From NCBI GenBank assembly GCA_905203765.1, contig CAJKXC010000009.1, forward strand, positions 3,967-67,966: 64,000 bases of DNA, read 5' to 3'. This DNA comes from an uncultured Bacteroides sp. Its GTDB lineage: Bacteria; Bacteroidota; Bacteroidia; Bacteroidales; Bacteroidaceae. Shown piece by piece: positions 1 through 10,628 of this stretch; positions within the stretch are counted from its first letter, which is position 1; the number at the start of each line of letters is the position of its first letter. The notes beneath the pieces are model-generated. The model worked only from the letters and a program-made list of their open reading frames with translations. It did not search any database and had not been told where the DNA came from. The position numbers and the translations under genes were made by a program.

Positions 1-26
1 AAGTAAAGAACAATACTTTTTCTGCT

Positions 27-830
27 TTATTTCGTTAAGGGAAAGTGCCACAACGGCCCGTTCCCGTGTCCGATGTTCAGACCGCTGCCGTTGCGGATGG
101 CGGTGCCGATGTAATCCTTGGCACGGCGGACGGCTTCGTCAAGGCTGTGGCCATAAGCCAGGAAGGTGGCGATGGCAGAGGACAGGGTGCAGCCGGTGCC
201 GTGCAGGTTGGAGCTTTCTATCTTTGAGGAAGTATAGGGCTGGCAGGCTGTTGATGGATATGTACAAAGGACATCGCACATCTCATTGCCTTGCAGATGA
301 CCGCCTTTTATAAGGATGGCGGTGTGGTACCGGCGGGAAAGGAGCCGGGCTGCCTGCTCCATCTCTGCGGGGGTGGAGATGCTTTGCCCGGTGAGCATAG
401 AGGCTTCGCTGAGATTGGGGGTTATCAGTGTGCACAGAGGGAGCAACTCCTCTTGGATGGTGAGCATGGTTTCTTCCGTCATCAACCGGCGCCCGCTGGT
501 GGAAATCATTACCGGATCGTAGACGATAAAACCGGGACGATATTTTTGCAGGCATTGTGCGATGACCTGCACAATGGCAGCATTGTGTACCATACCGATT
601 TTAACGGCGGCAGGTTGCAGGTCGTCCGTTACGGACAGGATCTGGGCACGAACAACATCGGCAGGAAGAGGGTGGACGGCCTGTACGCCCAGTGTGTTCT
701 GTGCGGTAACAGCAGTGATGACGGTGGCGGCATAACCACCCAGGGCGGATATAGTCTTGATGTCGGCCTGGATGCCGGCGCCGCCGGAACAGTCGGAACC
801 GGCAATGGAGAGGAGAATGGGGGGAGTCAT
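27..830 (-). CDS. thiD: Hydroxymethylpyrimidine (phospho)kinase
   Basis: This 267-residue protein should phosphorylate HMP and HMP-phosphate to HMP pyrophosphate, the pyrimidine half of thiamine, in the cytoplasm. The N-terminal IAGSDCSGGAGIQADIKT stretch is the ThiD substrate and nucleotide signature, and the C-terminal HGTGCTLSSAIA segment carries the anion hole and catalytic cysteine of ribokinase-like kinases. The length is normal for a stand-alone ThiD. It is the last gene of the leftward thi operon, 19 bases after thiE2, so it should fall under the TPP riboswitch at about 6.9 kb. The assignment is from family motifs and context and is secure. Confidence 0.93.
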   Translation of the reverse strand: MTPPILLSIAGSDCSGGAGIQADIKTISALGGYAATVITAVTAQNTLGVQAVHPLPADVVRAQILSVTDDLQPAAVKIGMVHNAAIVQVIAQCLQKYRPGFIVYDPVMISTSGRRLMTEETMLTIQEELLPLCTLITPNLSEASMLTGQSISTPAEMEQAARLLSRRYHTAILIKGGHLQGNEMCDVLCTYPSTACQPYTSSKIESSNLHGTGCTLSSAIATFLAYGHSLDEAVRRAKDYIGTAIRNGSGLNIGHGNGPLWHFPLTK

Positions 831-849
831 GGGAATTAAAAGTTGAGAA

Positions 850-1437
850 TTAAAAATTAAAAGTTTGGAGATGGAGAAAGTGTTCGGTGAGGAAACTTCC
901 TTTCCTTTGCCAGATATCGCCTAAGAAGGCTGCACCGCCGAAGCCGAGGGAAGCTATTTCGGAGAGGTGCTCCTCATCGATACCACCCAGGGCTATGACG
1001 CGGGAGTCGATGATGCCTGCCTGCTGCGCTTGCCGAAGGCTTTCGGGGGAGTAGGCGGAAGAATATCCTTCTTTGGAAATGCTGTCGTAGATGGGGCTGA
1101 GAAAGACATAATCGCAGGTGGGTTTGCGTGCTGCGACTTCGTCGAGGGAGTGGCAGGAACAACTGATGTGTCCCGTGTAACGGGCAGGGGGTTGCGGGTT
1201 GCGGCTGTTCAGGTGGATGCCTTTCAAGGGAAAGGCGGATACCAGCTCGAAGTGCTCGTGGGTGACGATGCGGGGCAGGTACTCGGCGGACAACTGACGG
1301 AGCAGGGCGGTTAGTTCTTCGACGGAAGCGCCGGGCTTGCGGAGATGGAGAATTTCCAGTCCGGCACGGAAAAGCGAGGTGATGGCTTCGGCCTCTCCTC
1401 GGAAGAACTGCGGGGTGGTGATGACGATTAGTTTCAT
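850..1437 (-). CDS. thiE2: ThiE/TenI-like thiamine phosphate synthase paralogue
   Basis: This 195-residue TIM-barrel protein is related to thiamine phosphate synthase and TenI. Visible family features are LHLRKPGAS near residue 32, the HEHFELV and GIHLN segments, VFLSPIYDSISKEGY and the phosphate-binding IALGGID. It is shorter and more divergent than the ThiE at 6.3 kb in the same operon. In Bacteroides thi operons such second copies are usually called TenI or a second thiamine phosphate synthase. Whether it couples HMP-PP with the thiazole, aromatises the thiazole tautomer or salvages precursors cannot be decided from sequence. It lies between thiF and thiD. Confidence 0.8.
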   Translation of the reverse strand: MKLIVITTPQFFRGEAEAITSLFRAGLEILHLRKPGASVEELTALLRQLSAEYLPRIVTHEHFELVSAFPLKGIHLNSRNPQPPARYTGHISCSCHSLDEVAARKPTCDYVFLSPIYDSISKEGYSSAYSPESLRQAQQAGIIDSRVIALGGIDEEHLSEIASLGFGGAAFLGDIWQRKGSFLTEHFLHLQTFNF

Positions 1438-1466
1438 GGATTCTACTATTTAATAATGAGTGCTGT

Positions 1467-2162
1467 CTATAAAGACAGGATGTACGTTTGCATGGTTCGC
1501 AGGTCGATAGTCCAGAGTTTCCCCGCCAGTGGATCGCCGTAGTTGCAAATCAGTTTCAGTGTCTCGTTGGCTTGTACGCTGCCTACGATGGCGGGGGTGA
1601 CGCCGATGACCGAGTTGTCGGGGGCGGGCATGTTCAGGGTTGCCGCTTCGTCGGGGTAGAGGTCGCGATAAGTCTTGGGAGACTTGCCGTAGCAGAAAAC
1701 GGAGACCTGGCCTTCAAAGCCCCGGATGGCGCCGTAGATATAAGGCTTGTTCAACGCAGCGCAGGCATCGCTGAGCAGATAGCGGGTGGCGAAGTTATCG
1801 CAGCCGTCTACAACGATGTCGTACTCCTTTATGACTTCGCGGATGTTTTCTTGTCCGAGGCGAAAGGGGTAGGTGCGGACTTCTATCCCGCTGTTCAGGG
1901 CATGCAGCCTGCGGGCGGCACAGTGCACTTTGGGCTGACCGACTTCTGATTCAGTGTATAAAACTTGCCGTTGCAGGTTGCTGATGCTGACGGTATCATC
2001 GTCTATAAGCCCCAATGTGCCTACACCGGCGCCGGCAAGGTAGAGGGCGACGGGGGAACCGAGTCCCCCTACGCCGACTATCAATACCTTGGCATCGTGC
2101 AACTTCTGTTGTCCGCTTTCACCTATTTCGGGCAGGGAGAGTTGTCTGCTATATCGGTTCAT
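1467..2162 (-). CDS. thiF: ThiS adenylyltransferase (E1-like)
   Basis: ThiF adenylates the C-terminal glycine of ThiS so that sulfur can be loaded for thiazole synthesis. The protein starts with the typical MNRYSRQLSLPEIGE and has the Rossmann motif GVGGLGSPVALYLAGAG and VDGCDNFATRYL. I chose the start at 2162 because its ATG overlaps the thiH stop as ATGA; an in-frame ATG four codons upstream is possible. It is 231 residues, slightly short for the family, and I see no CxxC pair of the structural zinc site found in many ThiF/MoeB proteins. The identification is firm from motifs and the thiS-E-G-C-H-F order. Confidence 0.92.
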   Translation of the reverse strand: MNRYSRQLSLPEIGESGQQKLHDAKVLIVGVGGLGSPVALYLAGAGVGTLGLIDDDTVSISNLQRQVLYTESEVGQPKVHCAARRLHALNSGIEVRTYPFRLGQENIREVIKEYDIVVDGCDNFATRYLLSDACAALNKPYIYGAIRGFEGQVSVFCYGKSPKTYRDLYPDEAATLNMPAPDNSVIGVTPAIVGSVQANETLKLICNYGDPLAGKLWTIDLRTMQTYILSL

Positions 2163-3292
2163 TGCCTGTAACATTTCATGTCAAAACTCGCGTCCCAATC
2201 CTTCCACACCGGTTCGCGTCCCAGGCGCTTCAGTGCGGCATCTACCTCAACCGCCTTGCGCTCGTCGCTCACATGAAACTGTTCCAGCGTCTGCGGATAA
2301 CTGTAATATCCGCCCGGTTCGGTCTTGCTTTCGGCACTCATGGTGGTGACGCCGAGCGTGGCCATGTGGTCGCGTATGGCGGCAGGTTCGCGGGTGGAGT
2401 AGGAGATATCGACATCGTGGTCGAAGATGCGCATGGCAAAGGTGACTTGTGCCAGCTCGCGGTCGCTCATGATGACGTTGGGCTGGAAGCCGCCGTTCTC
2501 CGAAGGGCGCATACGGGGGAAGTTAACGCTGTACTTGGTTTTCCAGTAATGCTTCTGCAAGTAACGCAGATGGTAGGCCATCATGGTGATGTCCGTCCGC
2601 CAGTCCTTCTCCAGACCGATAAGCACACCCATGCCGATGGAGTGGACGCCTGCCTGCCCCATGCGGTCGAAGCCGTTGACACGCCACTCGAACTTGGACT
2701 TCATGCCGCGGGGATGGTAGATGTTGTAGTTCTCCTTGTGATAGGTTTCCTGAAAGCAGATGACGCCGTTCATGCCATGCTCTTTCAGTTCGGCATATTC
2801 CTCGGCTTTGAGGGGCATTACTTCAATCTTCAGATTGCTGAAGTAGGGCTTTGCCAGGTCGAGGGCGCGGGCGATGTAGGGCACGCCGGCTTTGGCGGGG
2901 TTCTCTCCCGTTACCAGCAGCAGGTTCTCGAAGGGGGCGAGGCGCTTGATAGCTTTGTACTCGTTTACGATTTCTTCTTCCGTCAGGATGGTGCGCGGCA
3001 TGGGGTTGCTGATGTGGAAACCACAGTACACGCAGGAGTTGGTGCAGGAATTGGTGATGTAAAGGGGCACAAACATGGAAATGGTCTTGCCGAAACGTTC
3101 TTCGGTGTATTTCTTGCTCAGCCGCGCCATCGTCTCCAGGTAAGGGGTGGCGGCGGGAGAGATGAGCGCCATGAAGTCCTCGACATCACAGTGCTCGCGG
3201 GAGAGGGCACGGCGTACATCGGCATCGGTCTTGGCGTGGATGCGTTCCGTGGTGGCTTCCCAGGATATTTGTTGTAATTCGTCTGAAAACAT
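2159..3292 (-). CDS. thiH: 2-iminoacetate synthase (radical SAM)
   Basis: ThiH cleaves tyrosine by radical SAM chemistry to give dehydroglycine for the thiazole ring, the route used by many anaerobes in place of glycine oxidase ThiO. The 377-residue protein has the cluster motif CTNSCVYCGFH, with cysteines 83, 87 and 90 in the CX3CX2C spacing. The C-terminal part with GGYYSYPQTLEQFHVSDER is typical of ThiH and not of biotin synthase. It follows thiC by 13 bases and overlaps thiF by four. Function is from close family match; cluster content is inferred. Confidence 0.95.
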   Translation of the reverse strand: MFSDELQQISWEATTERIHAKTDADVRRALSREHCDVEDFMALISPAATPYLETMARLSKKYTEERFGKTISMFVPLYITNSCTNSCVYCGFHISNPMPRTILTEEEIVNEYKAIKRLAPFENLLLVTGENPAKAGVPYIARALDLAKPYFSNLKIEVMPLKAEEYAELKEHGMNGVICFQETYHKENYNIYHPRGMKSKFEWRVNGFDRMGQAGVHSIGMGVLIGLEKDWRTDITMMAYHLRYLQKHYWKTKYSVNFPRMRPSENGGFQPNVIMSDRELAQVTFAMRIFDHDVDISYSTREPAAIRDHMATLGVTTMSAESKTEPGGYYSYPQTLEQFHVSDERKAVEVDAALKRLGREPVWKDWDASFDMKCYRQ

Positions 3293-3305
3293 ATTGATAT
3301 GATAT

Positions 3306-5009
<1,704 letters not shown>

Positions 5010-5028
5010 TTACAAGTAAAACAGGGCT

Positions 5029-5116
5029 GAGTTAAGTCCGACAGTTAACCGAGTTAGGTCCGACAGTTAACCGGGTTAAGTCCGACACTTAACCGACTTA
5101 AGTCCGACACTTAGCC
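5029..5116. repeat. Four tandem 22-bp repeats between thiG and thiC
   Basis: Four head-to-tail copies with an exact 22-bp period start at 5029, 5051, 5073 and 5095. Each has the core TTAAGTCCGAC or TTAGGTCCGAC followed by AGTTAACC, ACTTAACC or ACTTAGCC, and a dyad in which GTTAA and TTAAC frame the unit. The array is in the transcribed spacer of the thi operon, so it may act as DNA (phased protein sites, two helical turns apart) or as RNA hairpins. Function unknown. Confidence 0.9.
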
Positions 5117-5208
5117 TATCTCTGTTTAATAGTCTTGATTGTCAGCAGTTTACGCAAACCGGCGTCAATGGTTATATTTTCTTACATTATCGGTTCTTGG
5201 GAGTACCT

Positions 5209-5985
5209 CTATTCATTGAGAAACGCCGTCAGCGGAGAACTGGCTTCTGCCACAAAGCTGTCCGCCTGCATGCCCAAACCGGCTTCATATGCCATGCGCC
5301 CTGCCTCTACCGCCTGCTTGAAGGCGACAGCCATGGCCACGGGGTCTCCGGCTACGGCTATTGCCGTATTCACCAGACAAGCACTTGCGCCCATCTCCAT
5401 TGCCTCTGCCGCATGGCTGGGGGCGCCGATGCCGGCATCTACCACGACGGGGATATTGGCTTGCTCAATGATAATGCGCAGGAAGTCGCGGGTCTGCAAA
5501 CCTTTGTTCGTGCCGATGGGAGCGCCCAACGGCATCACGGTAGCGGCACCGGCTTCTTCGAGGCGCTTGCACAGCGTAGGGTCCGCCTGGCAGTAGGGCA
5601 GCACGACGAAGCCCAGTTTCACCAGCTCTTCCGTGGCTTTGAGCGTCTCCACAGAGTCGGGCAACAGATAGCGGGGATCGGGGTGAATCTCCAGTTTCAG
5701 CCAGTTGGTGTCGAATGCTTCGCGCGCCATTTGTGCGGCAAAGACGGCTTCTTCGGCATTGCGCACGCCCGATGTATTGGGCAGCAGTTGGATATGCGGA
5801 TGGCGGATATGCCGGAGCATATCATTTTCGCGGTTGTCCAGTTCGATGCGCTTCATGGCTACGGTTACCATCTCCGTGCCGGATGCCAGGATGGATTGCT
5901 CCATGGCGTCGTTGGAATTGAATTTTCCCGTTCCCAGGAACAGGCGGGAGTTGAACTCACGCCCTGCAATGACTAATTTTTCCAT
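5209..5985 (-). CDS. thiG: Thiazole synthase
   Basis: ThiG builds the thiazole phosphate of thiamine from deoxyxylulose phosphate, dehydroglycine and ThiS thiocarboxylate. The 258-residue protein shows the Schiff-base lysine in [16 protein letters not shown] (about Lys97) and the phosphate-binding [12 protein letters not shown] and [17 protein letters not shown] motifs. Length and order are standard. It lies 9 bases after thiE and is followed by the repeat-containing spacer before thiC. Confidence 0.97.
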   Translation of the reverse strand: MEKLVIAGREFNSRLFLGTGKFNSNDAMEQSILASGTEMVTVAMKRIELDNRENDMLRHIRHPHIQLLPNTSGVRNAEEAVFAAQMAREAFDTNWLKLEIHPDPRYLLPDSVETLKATEELVKLGFVVLPYCQADPTLCKRLEEAGAATVMPLGAPIGTNKGLQTRDFLRIIIEQANIPVVVDAGIGAPSHAAEAMEMGASACLVNTAIAVAGDPVAMAVAFKQAVEAGRMAYEAGLGMQADSFVAEASSPLTAFLNE

Positions 5986-5994
5986 GTGTGTCTA

Positions 5995-6615
5995 TTATTT
6001 TATTTGATTGATGATTCTTCGCATTTCTTCCACCGGATTTTCCGCCCGCAGCACTGTGCCGGAGAGGGCGATACCGCTGACGCCTGTCTGCATGATGCAG
6101 GGAATGTCGTCTGCCGTTATCCCGCCGATGGCAACGATGGGAAGGCGTATATCCGCCGCCTGCATCTGCCGGACGATGTGTGCGTATCCTTCCAGTCCCA
6201 GTATCGGACTGAGATTCTTCTTGGTGGTGGTATAGCGGAAAGGGCCGCAGCCTATGTAGTCGGCACCTGCCTCGTAGTGCATCCGCACGTCTTGGAACGT
6301 ATTGGCTGTGCCGCCTATCAGATAGCCTTTGCCGAGCAGAAGGCGGGCATCAGCCACGGGCATATCCGTCTTGCCCAGATGCACGCCGTCGGCATGCACC
6401 CGTCGGACAAGTTCTACGTGGTCGTCGATAATGAAAGTAGCCTGGTATTGGCGGCAGAGCGCTTGCACTTCCAGCGCTACGGGTTCTATCTCTGAAACGG
6501 GCGTATCCTTCATCCGCAGTTGAATCCAGCTGCAGCCGCCTTCGAGCGCCATGCGCGCGGAGTCCAGATACGAATACCGTTCCGTATAATGGGTAATGAA
6601 TTGAATTTCTGCCAT
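5995..6615 (-). CDS. thiE: Thiamine phosphate synthase
   Basis: ThiE couples HMP pyrophosphate with thiazole phosphate to give thiamine phosphate. In the 206-residue protein I see WIQLRMKD for pyrophosphate and substrate binding, IIDDHVELVRRVHADGVHLG, the GGTANTF segment, GADYIGCGPFRYTTTKKN, and the phosphate loop VAIGGITADDI. It begins three bases after the thiS stop codon, so translation of the two is probably coupled. It is the more canonical of the two ThiE-family proteins in the operon. Confidence 0.95.
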   Translation of the reverse strand: MAEIQFITHYTERYSYLDSARMALEGGCSWIQLRMKDTPVSEIEPVALEVQALCRQYQATFIIDDHVELVRRVHADGVHLGKTDMPVADARLLLGKGYLIGGTANTFQDVRMHYEAGADYIGCGPFRYTTTKKNLSPILGLEGYAHIVRQMQAADIRLPIVAIGGITADDIPCIMQTGVSGIALSGTVLRAENPVEEMRRIINQIK

Positions 6616-6618
6616 ACC

Positions 6619-6816
6619 TTATCCCCCGCACGCTGCTTTAATGATGACGATGGACATCTCCGGGGACAGGGCATAATCGCCCCATGAGGCACGGGGAATC
6701 ATCTTGTTATCTACGGCAATGGCAACGCCCACGGGCGACAAGGACAATTCTTCGGCAAGTTGCAGGAGTGTGGCAGAGTAGGTTTCCACTTCTTTGTTGT
6801 TGACTGATACTTTCAT
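6619..6816 (-). CDS. thiS: Sulfur carrier protein ThiS
   Basis: This ubiquitin-like carrier delivers sulfur as a C-terminal thiocarboxylate to ThiG. The 65-residue protein starts MKVSVNNKEVETY and ends in the required Gly-Gly (KAACGG). A longer reading frame begins upstream but that stretch is hydrophobic and unlike ThiS, so the start at 6816 is preferred. It is the first gene of the operon, about 85 bases downstream of the TPP riboswitch. Confidence 0.95.
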   Translation of the reverse strand: MKVSVNNKEVETYSATLLQLAEELSLSPVGVAIAVDNKMIPRASWGDYALSPEMSIVIIKAACGG

Positions 6817-6900
6817 TTTTCTGTTTATTAGGTAACTGAAACAAGGAAAGTAAATACAAAGAAGCGCCGGTGCGGCAAATTCAGTGAAGAAAACAATATC

Positions 6901-6980
6901 CAATTCCTACGGCAGTACTAACTGCATCAGGTTCGAGGGTATAATCTCAGCCCGTAGCGGGCACCCCTTTGTCTTTACAG
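6901..6980 (-). promoter_or_regulatory. TPP (THI) riboswitch
   Basis: On the minus strand the conserved THI-box segments appear in order: GGGGTGCCC, the GGGCTGAGATTATACCC pyrimidine-sensor region, GAACCTGATGCAGTTAG and ACTGCCGTAGGAA. This is the full aptamer that binds thiamine pyrophosphate and represses thi expression. It is transcribed from a -7 box TACCTTTG (plus-strand 6984-6991), with a TTTG (7010-7013) 18 bases further upstream. Because the thiS start lies about 85 bases below, control could be on translation or termination; I see no clear terminator with a U-run in between. Confidence 0.95.
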
Positions 6981-6983
6981 CGA

Positions 6984-7013
6984 CAAAGGTAAGGGAAAAT
7001 AAGAGATAACAAA
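6984..7013 (-). promoter_or_regulatory. Promoter of the thi operon
   Basis: Bacteroides-type promoter on the minus strand: -7 box TACCTTTG at 6991-6984 and TTTG at 7013-7010, 18 bases apart. It sits just before the TPP aptamer. The pattern match is direct; activity is inferred. Confidence 0.65.
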
Positions 7014-7022
7014 CAAAAGAAC

Positions 7023-7058
7023 AAAAAAAAGTAACCAACCCCCGAAGGAATTGGCTAC
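7023..7058 (-). terminator. Terminator of fabD
   Basis: On the minus strand GTAGCCAATTCC and GGTTGGTTAC form a hairpin around a CTTCGG-containing loop, directly followed by eight T residues. It separates fabD from the thi operon promoter. Confidence 0.85.
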
Positions 7059-7079
7059 TTGCTTATGCTATATCACTGA

Positions 7080-7973
7080 TTATGCGATGCCGTGGGCAGA
7101 TGCTTCCGGTGCAATCTTCTTGATAAGTCCTTGCAGCACTGCGCCGGGACCGCATTCGGTAAAATCGGTAGCGCCGTCGGCAACCATGTTCTTCACGGTC
7201 TGAGTCCAACGTACGGAAGCCGTCAGCTGGGCAACAAGGTTTTTCTTGATCTCTGCCGGATCGGTGTGGGGCAGGGCGTCTACATTCTGGTAAACCGGAC
7301 ATTTGGGAGTGTGGATTTCGGTAGCGTTGATAGCTGCTTCGAGTTCTACCTTGGCAGGGTTCATCAGCGGAGAGTGGAATGCACCGCCCACTTTCAGGGG
7401 GAGAGCACGCTTGGCTCCGGCAGCCTTCATCAGTTCGCAAGCCTTGTTGATGCCTTCGATGGAACCTGAAATAACAATCTGTCCCGGACAGTTATAGTTG
7501 GCAGCCACACAGACATCACCTTCCGCACTTACCTGTGCACAGATTTCCTCTACTTTCTCATCCGGCAGTGCAATGATGGCAGCCATCGTAGAAGGTTGTG
7601 CCTCGCAAGCCTTCTGCATAGCCATGGCACGGGCATAAACCAGCTTCAAGCCATCTTCAAAACTCAGTGCACCGGCAGCTACCAATGCAGAGAATTCGCC
7701 CAGTGAATGACCGGCGGTCATTTCGGGTTTGAAGTCATTGCCCATGCAGAGTGCAGAGATGACAGAATGAAGGAATACGGCAGGTTGGGTAACCTTGGTT
7801 TGGCGCAGATCCTCGTCTGTGCCGTTAAACATAATATCTGTAATACGATATCCGAGGATATCATTTGCCTTTTCAAAAAGCTCTTTGGCCAAAGCCGAAT
7901 TCTCGTACAGGTCTTTTCCCATGCCAACGAATTGGGCACCTTGACCCGGAAATACAAATGCTTTCATATTCAC
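7080..7973 (-). CDS. fabD: Malonyl-CoA:ACP transacylase
   Basis: FabD moves malonyl groups from CoA to acyl carrier protein to start fatty-acid elongation. The 297-residue cytosolic protein has the N-terminal FPGQGAQFVGMG motif, the nucleophile elbow GHSLGEF with Ser90, and the catalytic His200 in GGAFHSPLMNP. Length is standard. It is a single-gene unit: a -7 box TACCTTTG (minus strand, 8012-8005) lies upstream and a strong terminator follows. Confidence 0.97.
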   Translation of the reverse strand: MNMKAFVFPGQGAQFVGMGKDLYENSALAKELFEKANDILGYRITDIMFNGTDEDLRQTKVTQPAVFLHSVISALCMGNDFKPEMTAGHSLGEFSALVAAGALSFEDGLKLVYARAMAMQKACEAQPSTMAAIIALPDEKVEEICAQVSAEGDVCVAANYNCPGQIVISGSIEGINKACELMKAAGAKRALPLKVGGAFHSPLMNPAKVELEAAINATEIHTPKCPVYQNVDALPHTDPAEIKKNLVAQLTASVRWTQTVKNMVADGATDFTECGPGAVLQGLIKKIAPEASAHGIA

Positions 7974-8004
7974 TTATTTTTAAATGTTTAAATAAAAAGT
8001 GGTG

Positions 8005-8012
8005 CAAAGGTA
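8005..8012 (-). promoter_or_regulatory. fabD -7 promoter box
   Basis: TACCTTTGCA on the minus strand matches the Bacteroides -7 consensus about 30 bases before the fabD start. No convincing -33 box at the usual spacing was found. Confidence 0.5.
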
Positions 8013-8218
8013 TAGGTTTTTCTGATATTGACCGCACAAATCAACGTTTTTTGTGCATATAGTTATTGTAAACCATACAATTACTACCCTGTGGCGGGCA
8101 GTTAATTTACATATTGTATTCTTTACGATAACACGCTTAAATGATATTGTATAATGTATGATATGTATTGATTTGAAAAATAATGCTTTATAACATAGTA
8201 AAAAACTTATTTCCTACT

Positions 8219-8250
8219 ATTGCATTTCCAAAAAACCTCTTTATATTTGC
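8219..8250 (+). promoter_or_regulatory. Promoter of the xylose regulator gene
   Basis: ATTG at 8219-8222 and TATATTTG at 8242-8249 are separated by 19 bases, a good match to the Bacteroides promoter. Transcription would start near 8256, which rules out an in-frame upstream ATG at 8220 and supports the regulator start at 8271. Confidence 0.7.
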
Positions 8251-8270
8251 AGCGCTTAAACAACTGTATT

Positions 8271-9002
8271 ATGCAAAACATAGGACATAACATACCGTTA
8301 GCAAACAATCATATCTCTGTAGACTGCGTCGTAATAGGATTTGACGGGGAACAACTGAAAGTTCTGCTGATAAAGCGTGCAGGCGAAGAGGAAGGGGAAG
8401 TCTTCCACGATATGAAGTTACCGGGAAGTCTGATTTATATGGACGAAGACCTGGACGAAGCTGCCAAAAGAGTGCTGAACGAATTGACGGGACTGAAGAA
8501 CGTAAACCTGATGCAATTCAAGGCATTCGGTTCAAAGAACCGCACCAAAGATCCGAAAGATGTTCATTGGCTGGAACGCGCCATGCAGTCCAGGGTAGAG
8601 CGCATCGTGACCATAGCCTACCTGTCGTTGGTGAAAATAGACCGGGCACTGAACCGCGACCTGGACGATTATCAGGCGAGTTGGGTAGCCTTGCCGGATA
8701 TAAAGGCTTTGGCATTCGACCATAACCTTATTATAAAGGAAGCCATGACTTACGTCCGCCAGTATATAGAGTTCAATCCCTCGTCTTTGTTCGACCTGCT
8801 GCCGCGCAAGTTCACTGCCGCCCAACTGCGTACCCTGTACGAACTGGTGTACGGAAAGCAGTATGACGTGCGCAACTTCCACAAGAAAATCGCTCTGATG
8901 GAGTATGTCGTTCCGCTGGAAGAGAAGCAGCAGGGAGTAGCCCATCGGGCAGCACGCTACTATCGCTTCGACAAGAAGATATATAATAAGGTAAGGCGGT
9001 GA
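8271..9002 (+). CDS. xylR: Nudix-fold transcriptional regulator of xylose use
   Basis: This 243-residue protein has an N-terminal Nudix-like domain (VDCVVIGFDGEQLKVLLIKR, then MKLPGSLIYMDEDLDEAAKRVLNELTG) and a C-terminal winged-helix part (KFTAAQLRTLYELVYGK ending AARYYRFDKK). This is the NrtR/AraR-type layout used by Bacteroidetes to control sugar pathways. The Nudix box is degenerate: LNELTG stands where hydrolases have REXXEE, which suggests ligand binding rather than hydrolysis. It sits directly upstream of xylB, xylA and xylE on the same strand, so a role in xylose control is likely. The symbol xylR is from context. Confidence 0.82.
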   Translation: MQNIGHNIPLANNHISVDCVVIGFDGEQLKVLLIKRAGEEEGEVFHDMKLPGSLIYMDEDLDEAAKRVLNELTGLKNVNLMQFKAFGSKNRTKDPKDVHWLERAMQSRVERIVTIAYLSLVKIDRALNRDLDDYQASWVALPDIKALAFDHNLIIKEAMTYVRQYIEFNPSSLFDLLPRKFTAAQLRTLYELVYGKQYDVRNFHKKIALMEYVVPLEEKQQGVAHRAARYYRFDKKIYNKVRR

Positions 9003-9049
9003 GAAGATTTGAATAAATAAATCATAAATCAAAAATCATAAATTAAACC

Positions 9050-10540
9050 ATGTATTTATTAGGTTATGACATCGGAAGCTCGTCCGTTAAAGCGAGTTTG
9101 GTAAACGCAGAAAGCGGCAAGTGCGTAGCATCCGCATTCTTTCCCAAAACAGAAGCGGCTATCATCGCCGTAAAACCGGGTTGGGCGGAACAGAACCCCG
9201 AAACCTGGTGGGAGAACTTAAAACTGGCAACACAAGCCGTTATGACCGAATCGGGCACAAACGCAGCAGAAATCAAGGCAATCGGTATCTCTTATCAGAT
9301 GCACGGGTTGGTATGTGTAGACAAAGATCAGAATGTGCTGCGCCCCTCTATCATCTGGTGCGACTCGCGTGCCGTGCCTTACGGACAGAAGGCGTTTGAA
9401 ACCCTGGGCGAGGAGAACTGCCTCTCGCATCTGCTGAACTCTCCGGGCAACTTCACAGCTTCCAAGCTGGCATGGATCAAGGAGAACGAACCGGCACTCT
9501 ACGAAAAGATCTATAAGATAATGCTTCCGGGCGACTACATCGCCATGAAGTTGAGCGGTGACATCTGCACCACGGTATCCGGGCTCTCCGAAGGTATGTT
9601 CTGGGACTTCAAGAACAACCGCGTGGCGGACTTCCTGATGGATTACTACGGCTTCGACCGTTCCCTGATTGCCGACATCAAGCCGACTTTCTCCGAGCAA
9701 GGTCGTGTGAATGCTGCCGCTGCCCGCGAGTTGGGATTAAAAGAAGGTACCCCGATTACCTACCGTGCCGGCGACCAACCGAACAACGCCCTGTCACTGA
9801 ACGTATTCAACCCGGGTGAGATTGCCTCTACGGCAGGAACTTCCGGCGTGGTATATGGTGTGAACGGTGCCGTGAACTATGACCCCAAATCACGCGTCAA
9901 TACCTTTGCCCACGTCAACCATACAGCCGAACAGACCCGTCTGGGTGTTCTTCTCTGCATCAACGGTACGGGTATCCTCAATTCCTGGGTGAAACGTACC
10001 ATCGCTCCCGAAGGCATCTCATACAACGAAATGAATGTACTTGCCTCACAAGCCCCCATCGGCAGTGCAGGCATCAGCATCCTGCCCTTCGGCAACGGTG
10101 CGGAACGTATGCTCGAAAACAAGGAGATCAACTGCTCCATCCGCGGGTTGAACTTCAACCTGCACGGCAAGCAGCACATCGTGCGTGCGGCGCAAGAGGG
10201 CATTGTATTCTCCTTCAAATACGGCATAGACATCATGGAAGGCATGGGCATCCCCGTACAGAAAATCCATGCAGGACACGCCAATATGTTCCTCAGTTCC
10301 ATCTTCCGCGATACGCTGGCAGGTGTTACGGGAGCAGTTATCGAACTCTACGATACGGACGGTTCGGTAGGTGCAGCCAAAGGCGCAGGTATCGGTGCGG
10401 GTATCTACAAGGACAACAACGAAGCATTTGCAACGCTGGAGAAACTGGATGTCATCGAGCCCAACCAGGCGAAGCGCCAGGAGTATGCCGATGCGTATGC
10501 ACGCTGGAAACATCGTTTGGAAAAATCAATGGCAAAATAA
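9050..10540 (+). CDS. xylB: Xylulokinase (FGGY family)
   Basis: XylB phosphorylates D-xylulose to xylulose 5-phosphate for the pentose phosphate pathway. The 496-residue protein starts with the ATP-binding YDIGSSSVKASLV, contains the catalytic aspartate in the RAGDQPNNAL region, and TAGTSGVVYG and GSVGAAKGAGIGAG in the C-terminal kinase lobe. Length and motifs fit FGGY xylulokinases. It is followed by xylA after 88 bases. The upstream spacer is AT-rich with short ATCATAAAT repeats. Confidence 0.95.
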   Translation: MYLLGYDIGSSSVKASLVNAESGKCVASAFFPKTEAAIIAVKPGWAEQNPETWWENLKLATQAVMTESGTNAAEIKAIGISYQMHGLVCVDKDQNVLRPSIIWCDSRAVPYGQKAFETLGEENCLSHLLNSPGNFTASKLAWIKENEPALYEKIYKIMLPGDYIAMKLSGDICTTVSGLSEGMFWDFKNNRVADFLMDYYGFDRSLIADIKPTFSEQGRVNAAAARELGLKEGTPITYRAGDQPNNALSLNVFNPGEIASTAGTSGVVYGVNGAVNYDPKSRVNTFAHVNHTAEQTRLGVLLCINGTGILNSWVKRTIAPEGISYNEMNVLASQAPIGSAGISILPFGNGAERMLENKEINCSIRGLNFNLHGKQHIVRAAQEGIVFSFKYGIDIMEGMGIPVQKIHAGHANMFLSSIFRDTLAGVTGAVIELYDTDGSVGAAKGAGIGAGIYKDNNEAFATLEKLDVIEPNQAKRQEYADAYARWKHRLEKSMAK

Positions 10541-10628
10541 ATAGTAAACACTAATAATTAACCCTGTGAGTAAGGTGCCCTGCCATTAGCACATCGGCAC
10601 ATTACCACATTAATACATTTAATTCATT

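Noticed and set aside
2015..3277. Long plus-strand frame opposite thiH
   Set aside because: It is antisense to a clear ThiH with all motifs, so it is a shadow of codon bias. The same holds for the long frames opposite thiC, xylA and the tape measure.
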